Source: Lachnoclostridium sp. An76 | GTDB lineage: Bacteria > Bacillota > Clostridia > Lachnospirales > Lachnospiraceae | Assembly: GCF_002161355.1 (NCBI RefSeq) | Contig: NZ_NFHL01000009.1 | Location: forward strand, 1-64,000 | Reading direction: 5' to 3' | DNA: 64,000 nucleotides | In this document: piece by piece, positions 1 through 6,244 of the stretch | Numbering within the stretch: the first letter of the stretch is position 1 | How the letters are laid out: each line of letters starts with the position of its first letter | Translations under genes and position numbers: made by a program | Notes under the pieces: generated by a model | What the model was told of the DNA's origin: nothing | What the model saw: the letters and a program-made list of their open reading frames with translations, nothing else | Databases searched by the model: none

Positions 1-22
1 TGAAGGCAGGGAAAATCCCTTG

Positions 23-54
23 CTGAAAAAAGGGAATTCCGACGCTTTTTTCAG
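23..54. repeat. 10-bp inverted repeat at the left window edge
   Basis: CTGAAAAAAG (23-32) and its exact reverse complement (45-54) are separated by 12 bp. The truncated DUF1492-type frame ends inside the right arm. It may be a terminator or a junction with neighbouring DNA; the window edge prevents a decision. Confidence 0.45.
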
Positions 55-323
55 GGAAAAGTACTTGACAAAAAACATATGATCTCATTTTCCAAAACAA
101 AATATTGCGCCTGTGCCTGTTCAATGCGTTCAGTCAGTTCAGACACTTTCACAACCGCACTTGTCAGAGCGTCATTGTTGTGACTGGTCTGCACTTTCAC
201 CTGACTGTAATTGATACTTCCGGCACTGGCTACTTTCTGCCGGAGCGTTTCCCGCCGCTCTATCAAATCAGCAATCTTATATTTCTGCCGTTTCAGGCTT
301 TCCAGATACCGCACCGCTATCAT
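51..323 (-). pseudogene. Truncated DUF1492-type phage regulator
   Basis: The protein has the leucine-rich helical start, a VKVQTS segment and the VVKVSEL...IEQ helix typical of DUF1492 phage proteins, which normally continue into a sigma-region-4-like HTH. Here the frame changes to a short unrelated tail (CFLSSTFP) and stops at about 90 residues, so the HTH half is missing. ATG at 323 is preferred because GGGTG lies 6 nt upstream; the frame is open to 332. It is the last gene of the leftward satellite operon and overlaps the HTH gene before it. An intact relative is encoded at 33587-34018. It could also be a naturally short variant. Confidence 0.5.
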
Positions 324-528
324 AATCATCACCCGTCTTTTCTATATCCCGAACCTTTACCCCTAAAACAGAAGAAATTCTTGCCGCCGTCCTTGTATCA
401 ACATTCCTTCCACCAATCAGGATTATTTTCAATTCTCGTTCAGTTATGTTCAGCCTGCCGCATAAGTCTTTAGGAAAAATCCCTTTCTCTGCCATAGCTT
501 CATTTAACTTTTTAGTGTCTATCCTCAT
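277..528 (-). CDS. Small HTH (XRE/Cro-like) DNA-binding protein
   Basis: This 83-residue protein has an XRE-like pattern: an N-terminal helix (LNEAMAEKG), then FPKDLCGRLNITERELKIIL, then a third helix ending ISSVLGVKVRDIE. Such proteins bind operators in mobile elements. It follows the zinc-ribbon gene by about 20 bp and overlaps the truncated regulator downstream. A regulatory role within the satellite is inferred from the fold only. Confidence 0.65.
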   Translation of the reverse strand: MRIDTKKLNEAMAEKGIFPKDLCGRLNITERELKIILIGGRNVDTRTAARISSVLGVKVRDIEKTGDDYDSGAVSGKPETAEI

Positions 529-545
529 TCAGAAATCACCGTCCT

Positions 546-1142
546 TCACATTTTTATGATTTGCCGAGGATGCTCTATAATAATCCGTTCCCCGCTGTTC
601 CAGTCATAAAACCAATTTTTCAGTTCCCAAAGCGTCTGTGTTTGTAGAAGAGGGTGTTTTCCACGGAGAACGGCCGATAATACTTTTGTAGAATATGTGG
701 TTTTACTCATAATCGACTGGAAACGCATATTTTCAAGCCCCTGCAATACTGTCAAATGTTTTCTGAATGACTGTTTCCCTATGCGTGAATCAAAAATAAA
801 GTTCAAATAATCAAATGGAAAATCAAACTGAATGTTATATCTTGCGGCGTATTTCTTCATTCTGTAAGCAATATCATCATAGCCGCCTTTCGTGTTATTT
901 TTTATACCTTCATACGGGTTCACTTTGCCGCACTCTGAACACATATACTCATTTCCAACAAAATATAATTTCTGTACACGTTTCAGACAGAACGGGCAGC
1001 AGAAGAACCGTTTCTTTCCGTACCCTGTTTTCTGATACAAAAATGATACTGTCCTCTGTAATCCGTGACTGTCTTTAAATGTGACCCCCTTTGCATCCGG
1101 TTTTACTTTGTCCTTGAACTGTCTCACGTCAATATATTCCAC
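546..1142 (-). CDS. Hypothetical protein with a four-cysteine zinc ribbon
   Basis: This 198-residue protein has CPFC near residue 50 and CSEC near residue 70, spaced like a zinc ribbon, followed by a basic, aromatic-rich region with no family I recognise. The GTG start at 1142 has AAGGGGG about 9 nt upstream. It begins the distal part of the leftward operon after a 300-bp gap. Nucleic-acid binding is plausible from the ribbon, but the function is unknown. Confidence 0.6.
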   Translation of the reverse strand: MEYIDVRQFKDKVKPDAKGVTFKDSHGLQRTVSFLYQKTGYGKKRFFCCPFCLKRVQKLYFVGNEYMCSECGKVNPYEGIKNNTKGGYDDIAYRMKKYAARYNIQFDFPFDYLNFIFDSRIGKQSFRKHLTVLQGLENMRFQSIMSKTTYSTKVLSAVLRGKHPLLQTQTLWELKNWFYDWNSGERIIIEHPRQIIKM

Positions 1143-1459
1143 CGCTTTAATCCCCCTTTCGCACGTGCGTGCGAGAAACCCGAAAATCTAAGCACTTTTT
1201 ATATGTTAATTTTCCGTATACGTCCCCCGGTTTTATTAACATTTATTAAAGTCTTTTCTATTTTGATTTCATGTACACGCCCCCCAGATCAATCCAAATC
1301 TATCCAAAAATATTTGTGTCTGTGACCTCATATAATGCCTATATAATCGTCATAATATTCCGCTTGATAAAATAACCGCCCACATGGTAAACTATGGTTG
1401 TTCAGGTCATATGTTTACCATGTGGCAAGTCCTTATGTAATTTCGATTATGTAAGGGTT
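1143..1459. other. Non-coding gap of the satellite element
   Basis: About 315 bp without a convincing gene. It holds a 13-bp perfect inverted repeat (1380-1425) and two related G-rich blocks near 1216-1231 and 1272-1288 (on the minus strand GGGGGACGTATAC and GGGGGGCGTGTAC). It also has an open frame of 31 codons (1147-1242, minus; KPGDVYGKLTY...) with only a weak ribosome binding site. It may be a regulatory or replication/transfer region. Confidence 0.4.
1380..1425. repeat. Perfect 13-bp inverted repeat with a 20-nt loop
   Basis: CCACATGGTAAAC at 1380-1392 is exactly complementary to GTTTACCATGTGG at 1413-1425. No T-run follows on either strand, so a simple intrinsic terminator is unlikely. 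A hairpin of this size between operon halves of a mobile element could be a processing site, a protein-binding site or part of an origin. Confidence 0.6.
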
Positions 1460-1552
1460 TTAATATCCCAGTAAACCCCTGATGAAAAAATACACCAGTT
1501 TCATTTTTCTTTCATCTGCCTTGTCCAACATTTCTATAATCTGTTCCTTCAT
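1460..1552 (-). CDS. 30-residue conserved-looking small protein
   Basis: The reading frame MKEQIIEMLDKAD...YFFIRGLLGY is an amphipathic helix followed by a hydrophobic stretch, a pattern I recall from tiny phage and ICE proteins. Its ATG overlaps the TGA of the 79-residue gene upstream, which indicates translational coupling. It is below normal gene-calling limits. The function is unknown. Confidence 0.55.
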   Translation of the reverse strand: MKEQIIEMLDKADERKMKLVYFFIRGLLGY

Positions 1553-1788
1553 TCTGTCATTATCCCCCCTGATTTTAATTCGGCTTTCGCTGCATCAAAG
1601 GCACTGTCCAAAGAAGTAATCACCATATCAACAGCCTTTTCAAGAAGTTCTTCGCTCGGTGCCTGTGCCACGATCCCCGCAAATTTCAAAGTCTGTTCAA
1701 TGCGTTCCGGCTCATTATGTGCAAATACCATGTTGATTGCTTCACATACGAGATCAATTTTATTTTCTAATTCTTTGTTCATATCCAT
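1549..1788 (-). CDS. Hypothetical 79-residue protein
   Basis: A mostly helical, acidic protein starting MDMNKELENK with no recognised domain. The start overlaps the stop of the preceding gene (TAATG) and the stop overlaps the next start, so it sits in a tightly coupled run of small leftward genes between the primase and the zinc-ribbon protein. AAAGGGCAGG serves as ribosome binding site. Confidence 0.55.
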   Translation of the reverse strand: MDMNKELENKIDLVCEAINMVFAHNEPERIEQTLKFAGIVAQAPSEELLEKAVDMVITSLDSAFDAAKAELKSGGIMTE

Positions 1789-2048
1789 TACCTGCCCTTT
1801 CTCTTTGTACGTTCTTCCTTTATTCCGTGTATTTTCCCCAATGCGTACACATCCCGGAGAAAACCCGATAAGAGGCCTTGTTCTATTGCGTCCATCACAA
1901 GAAATACGAACGGTCTGTTATCAGCGTTTTTGTATGCTGAAATGATATCCCGGATTTTTCCATATTCCCCGCCGTTCTGTGTAAATATCGGCTGCCTTGC
2001 AAGAATTTCCATTGTCTTATTCTGCTGATACAGTAATTTTTCCATCAT
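1788..2048 (-). CDS. Hypothetical 86-residue protein
   Basis: The protein starts MMEKLLYQQNKTMEILARQ and ends in a basic tail (KEERTKRKGR). No domain is recognised. It lies 6 bp after the previous gene and directly overlaps the next one, so it is an operon member of the satellite element. The basic C-terminus could contact nucleic acid, which is speculative. Confidence 0.5.
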   Translation of the reverse strand: MMEKLLYQQNKTMEILARQPIFTQNGGEYGKIRDIISAYKNADNRPFVFLVMDAIEQGLLSGFLRDVYALGKIHGIKEERTKRKGR

Positions 2049-2054
2049 ATCCCC

Positions 2055-2261
2055 CTATTTCTGCGAAAACATCCTGTCATTTTTCAGTATGTAGCTATAC
2101 GCTGCCCGGATCAGACCTTCAACCCGGATATCTCCGATCATAATACTGTCTGCATTATCATCCGTGTCTACAAGGTGCATCACCACACCAAGCAAATCTT
2201 TAGCAGACATATTGTTTTCGTCCATCTCGTCAAACATCTGATCTGTGATTTTTTTCGTCAT
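2055..2261 (-). CDS. Hypothetical 68-residue protein
   Basis: A small acidic protein (MTKKITDQMFDEMDENN...) with no domain I recognise. It follows the 57-residue gene by 26 bp within the leftward satellite operon. Confidence 0.5.
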   Translation of the reverse strand: MTKKITDQMFDEMDENNMSAKDLLGVVMHLVDTDDNADSIMIGDIRVEGLIRAAYSYILKNDRMFSQK

Positions 2262-2287
2262 ACCTGTTTCACCGTCCTTTTTCCTGC

Positions 2288-2461
2288 TTACAGTTTTGTG
2301 TTCTGTATCTTCTCAAATTTGTAGTTGCTAAGAGAGTCCTTCATCACATTAAGCAAGTGATGGGCTTCGCCATAAGACAATCCCTGTTTCTGCATCCACT
2401 TGTACAGTTTTTTCACAAGCCTTTCATCCTCTGCCGATAAATTTTTGATAACTAATTTCAT
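2288..2461 (-). CDS. 57-residue hypothetical protein
   Basis: The frame begins MKLVIKNLSAEDERLVKKLY and is strongly charged and helical. GGAGTGAATGATT immediately precedes the ATG, giving a good ribosome binding site. It lies 14 bp after the cysteine-rich 55-residue gene. The short ribbon-helix-helix-sized architecture would suit a small DNA-binding protein, but no family is identified. Confidence 0.55.
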   Translation of the reverse strand: MKLVIKNLSAEDERLVKKLYKWMQKQGLSYGEAHHLLNVMKDSLSNYKFEKIQNTKL

Positions 2462-2475
2462 AATCATTCACTCCT

Positions 2476-2643
2476 TCACTCCGCAAAATTTTTCTTTGAA
2501 ATCGTCTCTTCCAATGTGTTTACAGCATCTTGAACAAAATCAAGCTGATCTGCAATATCATTCAATCTTATAACTGAACATCCACCTTCTACAAACCAAG
2601 CACAATCCTGTCTACATTCTTTTTTCGTCATAGGACAAAACAT
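2476..2643 (-). CDS. 55-residue cysteine-rich small protein
   Basis: The N-terminus carries four cysteines (C3, C10, C14, C22) in a CP-x6-C-x3-C-AWF-x5-C arrangement. I know this pattern from small Firmicutes phage and ICE proteins that probably bind one zinc ion. A helical C-terminal half follows. AGGCAGGTG precedes the ATG. It is the first gene after the primase, separated from it by the iteron-like repeat region. Confidence 0.6.
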   Translation of the reverse strand: MFCPMTKKECRQDCAWFVEGGCSVIRLNDIADQLDFVQDAVNTLEETISKKNFAE

Positions 2644-2664
2644 ATTTTTCACCTGCCTTTCAAT

Positions 2665-2847
2665 GTTGGCGTAATTGGCGAAGTATAATAAAAAATATTA
2701 TTATATTTATATTTTCTACTTTTGTAACACATCAAGAATTATATAAATTAAGAAGTTACATATAACTACGCCAACGCCGCCACAACATACGTTTACTATA
2801 TTTCTTGTGCGCCAATAATCTACGCCACAACTACGCCAACGCCGCCA
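2665..2847. repeat. Iteron-like TGGCG repeats, candidate replication origin
   Basis: The minus strand reads repeated TTGGCGTAG/TGTGGCG units. An exact 19-bp direct repeat (AACTACGCCAACGCCGCCA) occurs at 2764-2782 and 2829-2847, additional TGGCG copies lie between, and two plus-oriented TTGGCG copies lie at about 2665-2680. An AT-rich stretch (2683-2760) separates the two groups. The block begins at the end of the P4-type primase-helicase gene. Iterons plus an AT-rich segment next to a replicase is a typical origin layout; the role is inferred. Confidence 0.55.
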
Positions 2848-4764
2848 TTATTCAGCAAAAATTCTTATTGTCTTTCGTTCTTTACCTTTTCCAATATGAC
2901 TATCAACTGTTTTTGTACCTAATACCTTGTTGACCTCTTTAGAAAAATTGATTTTTGTTTCTTGTCGGAATCCATTATCATTACAAAAAATTTGATACTG
3001 TTTATATACATCAGCAGTAGCCTGATTGATGATATTTTCTTTTTCGCTATCCTCAATAAACGCCAAAACAGAATTATTTTCTTTACTGTAATGGTCTTTT
3101 TCCTGCTGTACCTTTGCCGGAACGGTAAAAGCTTTGTTGTCCAAAACAGCGGCAAGACCGTCTAAAGCGCACTGAATAAAATATTCCATACATTCCGGCT
3201 GACTTAACTTGTATTTGATAAATGGGTCAAAGTCCGGGGAATCTTTTGTAAATGTTCCGTTCAACGGGATCAGCAACAGCCTACGCAATACCGCCCCTGT
3301 CTTGTCCTTCATGCGGGGAATATCATTCGCCGAATATATATGCATTGCATACGGTACGAAATTAATTGCCGGAACCCCTTTTTGTTCAGCCTTTATCACT
3401 TCACCTGTAATCATCTTTTTAAGTATGGAAGTATCTGCAATATATTCATTAGAAATATCATCCCCAATATTTGCCAGTTTTCCATACAGCATGATTGTTG
3501 AAAACCTGTCTTTCAGTTCACCAAGATCAATAGCAGAATAGTTGTCTTTTCCTAACATAGTCTGAACCATATGAAGGAATGTACTTTTTCCGTTGCTTTT
3601 ATCTCCTACCAAAATAGCAGCTTTACCGCCACCAATAGCAGCAGATCGGTATAAACATGCCCCGGCAACCTCTTTCAATAATTCTTTTATGTCTGCATCT
3701 CCACAAGAAAGCCGATCAAGCACACTGTCCACCAAGTCCGATTTTGCGTCAGGGTTATAATTCCAAGGTATTTTATTTGTAATAATATATTGAGGGCTGA
3801 ACGGCTCTAAACTGTCCGTATTAATATCATAAATTCCATTGTTAAACGCAAATAGGTTTAGGGCAGCCGCCTGTTCTTCTCCAACACACACCACTTCAAG
3901 ATATTTCAGCACTTCTTTTCTTTGGTTTGAAGTCAGGGAAGAAATTTCTTGCACCATTGCCCTTTCTATTGCTTCATATCCGGGTTTATAGATACCGTCC
4001 TCATACACATGAAGCTGACCATTAATTTTCTTCACATGGTATTTTGATCTGATATGCTCTGCAAATTTATCATGTGAAAATTTACTTTTCTGAAAAAATA
4101 CTTGTTTTTTAAATGCTTCATCCCTTAAAATTGTATCAAGCTCACTGTCCGGCAGAGGTTCAGCAAGCACATATCTATTGAGGATTGTAAAACATTCCCT
4201 GATTTCATCAACAGAAAATCCATTGCTTTGCAGTGTCAGGATATATGAAAATAACGTGCTATTTCTCCCGTCACCTTCGCCCATATTCGTAAAATCAATA
4301 TAGGATTTTGGTAACGGGGTAAAATATTTCGGTATCTCCTGATATGGCATTTTGTTATAAATTATGTTTCGTTCAGCCCCATTGAACTTTAAACACTCAT
4401 AAGGTAATGAGTTGCCCGGATGAAAGTCTACAACAATACCACAGGCAAGCATGACTTTATCAGCCTTCTTCAATGATGTATTACTATTAATCATAGTGGC
4501 ATGATAGCCCCTGTCGCCATTCCGATCAGTCATACAGCAGGCTAATCCTTCGCCCTCAATGATCTTTCGTAAGATTTCACTATGGAGTTCTTCATCTGCA
4601 TCAAAAAGCACTGTGTTAGCGTTCATTACACCGCTAAAACTGTCAAATTCGTCTACTTCCAGTAAAGATAAAAGCTTTGGATTTCTGCCCGGATATTTTT
4701 TCCCTTTTTGATTTTTCACGAACCCTTTATAGATTCCTAATTCATCAAAGTCTTTCGTGTCCAT
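2848..4764 (-). CDS. P4-type primase-helicase (D5-like), satellite replication
   Basis: This 638-residue protein would prime and unwind DNA for element replication. Residues of about 1-150 resemble a degenerate archaeo-eukaryotic primase region. A PriCT-like segment follows (GRNSTLFSYIL...AEPLPDSEL), then a D5_N-like region and an SF3 helicase core with Walker A GDKSNGKST near residue 390, Walker B-like ANIGDD and an arginine-finger region (GAVLRRLLLIP). It is the largest gene of the leftward satellite operon and is followed by iteron-like repeats, consistent with autonomous replication after excision. It is unrelated in detail to the prophage primase at 36086-38353. Confidence 0.85.
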   Translation of the reverse strand: MDTKDFDELGIYKGFVKNQKGKKYPGRNPKLLSLLEVDEFDSFSGVMNANTVLFDADEELHSEILRKIIEGEGLACCMTDRNGDRGYHATMINSNTSLKKADKVMLACGIVVDFHPGNSLPYECLKFNGAERNIIYNKMPYQEIPKYFTPLPKSYIDFTNMGEGDGRNSTLFSYILTLQSNGFSVDEIRECFTILNRYVLAEPLPDSELDTILRDEAFKKQVFFQKSKFSHDKFAEHIRSKYHVKKINGQLHVYEDGIYKPGYEAIERAMVQEISSLTSNQRKEVLKYLEVVCVGEEQAAALNLFAFNNGIYDINTDSLEPFSPQYIITNKIPWNYNPDAKSDLVDSVLDRLSCGDADIKELLKEVAGACLYRSAAIGGGKAAILVGDKSNGKSTFLHMVQTMLGKDNYSAIDLGELKDRFSTIMLYGKLANIGDDISNEYIADTSILKKMITGEVIKAEQKGVPAINFVPYAMHIYSANDIPRMKDKTGAVLRRLLLIPLNGTFTKDSPDFDPFIKYKLSQPECMEYFIQCALDGLAAVLDNKAFTVPAKVQQEKDHYSKENNSVLAFIEDSEKENIINQATADVYKQYQIFCNDNGFRQETKINFSKEVNKVLGTKTVDSHIGKGKERKTIRIFAE

Positions 4765-4819
4765 TGTCCATTCTCACCACCTTCCTGCAATAAATTTTTA
4801 TAAAATCATTCCTTTGGTC

Positions 4820-4996
4820 TTATTTTGTATACTGTTCATACTTTTCAATTACGGAGTCAGACACACCGCTTTTATATACTTTACGGATATCCTCAACCGC
4901 TCCCCTGTCAAGCGTCTGCAACCGCTCAATCAGTTCCTTTCTGCTGTTGGCAATGCTGCAACACCGCCGATCAGCAAGCTCAATTCTGTACTTCAC
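4820..4996 (-). CDS. Hypothetical 58-residue protein
   Basis: GTG at 4996 is preferred (VKYRIELADRR...) because GGAG lies 10 nt upstream. That GGAG falls in the last codons of the HTH gene, whose stop is only 1 nt away, so the two are coupled. The protein is charged and helical (SRKELIERLQTLDRG...VIEKYEQYTK) with no recognised family. Its neighbours suggest an early regulatory or replication accessory role. Confidence 0.55.
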   Translation of the reverse strand: MKYRIELADRRCCSIANSRKELIERLQTLDRGAVEDIRKVYKSGVSDSVIEKYEQYTK

Positions 4997-4997
4997 T

Positions 4998-5204
4998 TTA
5001 ATCACTCTCCAGATCAATCAACTGTTCAACAGGTACATTCAGGGCTTTGGCAATCTTTCCAAGCGTTTTCGTTCTCGGTTCAGTAACACCCGCACTATAC
5101 TGTGTTAAAGATACTCTTGAAACCCCTGCCTTTACTGCTAAATCATCCATATTAAGACAACTGTTCGCCATAGCAATATATAATTTCTGCTTGTTAATTT
5201 TCAC
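4998..5204 (-). CDS. Small XRE-family HTH regulator
   Basis: This 68-residue protein is almost entirely one XRE/Cro HTH: LYIAMANSCLNMDDLAVKAG, then VSRVSLTQYSAG, then LGKIAKALNVPVEQLI. It lies in the leftward operon opposite the rightward repressor at 5693-6187, the usual Cro/repressor pairing. It probably acts as the Cro-like antagonist or primase operon regulator. Confidence 0.8.
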   Translation of the reverse strand: MKINKQKLYIAMANSCLNMDDLAVKAGVSRVSLTQYSAGVTEPRTKTLGKIAKALNVPVEQLIDLESD

Positions 5205-5331
5205 ATTTTCACCTTCTTTCTTTAGATTTGTACGGCACTTATGCAGGGGATTTACAGCGTTACCCCTTACGGTTGATTAAGCCGTTGCCGGACAGATGAA
5301 GTTGTCAAGGTTCATGACCTGCCATCATCAG

Positions 5332-5375
5332 AGCCGGGGCAGTCACTTCCCGGCTGACGGTCATTACTGACCGTT
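5332..5375 (-). terminator. Two tandem hairpins after the first leftward gene
   Basis: AGCCGGG...CCCGGCT (about 5332-5355) and ACGGTCA-TTAC-TGACCGT (about 5358-5375) form two stable stems just beyond the stop of the 44-residue gene. No T-run follows, so they may attenuate, protect RNA ends or bind protein rather than terminate fully. Confidence 0.4.
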
Positions 5376-5379
5376 TCGG

Positions 5380-5514
5380 CTATTCTACGTTGTCATAGAT
5401 GATTTCAAGTGTTCGGATTGGTTTCTTTCTAAGTTCTTCCTCTGTGAACTGTCCTTTTGTCTGGTAATCCAGAATACCGCTGATAAGCATTTCCCTATAT
5501 TCCTTATTTGTCAT
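5380..5514 (-). CDS. 44-residue first gene of the leftward operon
   Basis: The frame MTNKEYREMLISGILDYQTK... is preceded by AGAGAGGTAAAGCAAT, a good ribosome binding site. It lies directly behind a near-consensus promoter on the minus strand. The position opposite the repressor gene matches that of small excisionase or anti-repressor genes, but the sequence has no domain I recognise. Confidence 0.55.
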   Translation of the reverse strand: MTNKEYREMLISGILDYQTKGQFTEEELRKKPIRTLEIIYDNVE

Positions 5515-5536
5515 ATTGCTTTACCTCTCTTTTCAA

Positions 5537-5561
5537 TTTTCCTTTTAATCTAAGCCGCCCG
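5537..5561 (+). repeat. 25-bp direct repeat, copy 1 (upstream of the repressor)
   Basis: The sequence starting TTTTCCTTTTAATCTAAG and ending GCCGCCCG matches 6193-6217 at 24 of 25 positions. The two copies bracket the repressor gene. They could be binding sites for the repressor, excisionase or integrase arm domain. Confidence 0.7.
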
Positions 5562-5589
5562 ACTTTTGATTTTTGTTATCTTCGTTTAC

Positions 5590-5618
5590 ATTATAGTAAT
5601 CTATGATAACTTTGTCAA
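5590..5618 (-). promoter_or_regulatory. Consensus sigma-A promoter for the leftward satellite operon
   Basis: On the minus strand TTGACA (5618-5613) and TATAAT (5595-5590) are separated by exactly 17 bp. GATAAC (5605-5610) lies between them and GTTATC (5577-5582) just downstream, probable operator half-sites for the XRE proteins. Confidence 0.8.
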
Positions 5619-5648
5619 CACCTTTTGGTAATCTTTGAAAACTTTTCA

Positions 5649-5677
5649 TTGTCAATCACTCTCTTTTGTGTTATCTT
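5649..5677 (+). promoter_or_regulatory. Promoter of the rightward repressor gene
   Basis: TTGTCA (5649-5654) and TATCTT (5672-5677) have a 17-bp spacer. A further GTTATC overlaps the -10 region, as expected for autoregulation. The predicted start of transcription (about 5684) is within 10 nt of the coding start, so the leader is extremely short. Confidence 0.6.
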
Positions 5678-5692
5678 TAATTATGAAAGAAG

Positions 5693-6187
5693 GTGGTAAC
5701 AATCAAATCAGAAAATGAACGTGTTCAAGAAGTTCGCAAAAGATTAGGTATGACTTTGGAAAAATTCGGTCAAAGGCTAGGTGTTACCAAAGTAGCGATT
5801 TCAAATATAGAAAAAGGGCATAGAAATGTTACTGAACAGATGCGAAAATCCATTTGTCGGGAATATAATGTTAATGAATTGTGGTTAATGTCCGGACAAG
5901 GTGAAATGTTCGTTGCTGATGAAGTAAAACATCTTGAAATTATAGAAAACTATTTTAAATCGCTAGGGTTTTCTATGGAATATAATGTGACAAAATGGCA
6001 TTTTGAGAACCCTGATGAACCCGATCCTGCTGAAAGGGTGCAAATTCCAGATGAAGCGGTATATATTCTTACTAAAGGCGGGGAGTCAGCAGTCTTTACA
6101 CCAGAAGAATTTGAGGAACTACAAGACAGGGCAAGGGAGACCATAGAAGGTATATTCTATAAAAAAGTCGTTCAAAAAAATAAATAG
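5693..6187 (+). CDS. XRE-family repressor of the satellite element
   Basis: This 164-residue protein has an N-terminal XRE HTH (VQEVRKRLGMTLEKFGQRLGV, TKVAISNIEKG) and a C-terminal region without a recognisable LexA-type protease. It is oriented with the integrase and opposite the primase operon, the normal position of a CI-like repressor. The start is uncertain: GTG at 5693 fits the frame, but the promoter suggests a nearly leaderless transcript, and an 11-codon frame begins at ATG 5683. Confidence 0.8.
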   Translation: MVTIKSENERVQEVRKRLGMTLEKFGQRLGVTKVAISNIEKGHRNVTEQMRKSICREYNVNELWLMSGQGEMFVADEVKHLEIIENYFKSLGFSMEYNVTKWHFENPDEPDPAERVQIPDEAVYILTKGGESAVFTPEEFEELQDRARETIEGIFYKKVVQKNK

Positions 6188-6192
6188 CCACA

Positions 6193-6217
6193 TTTTCCTT
6201 TCAATCTAAGCCGCCCG
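6193..6217 (+). repeat. 25-bp direct repeat, copy 2 (upstream of the integrase)
   Basis: Near-identical to 5537-5561. This copy extends into an imperfect palindrome (CCTTTC...CCGCCCGGCGG...GAAAGG, about 6197-6231) directly in front of the integrase start. Confidence 0.7.
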
Positions 6218-6244
6218 GCGGATTAGAAAGGATGTGTTTATTTT

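Noticed and set aside
1147..1242. 31-codon leftward frame starting MLIKPGDVYGKL
   Set aside because: The translation looks protein-like, but the ribosome binding site is weak and the frame is very short; mentioned only in the description of the gap.
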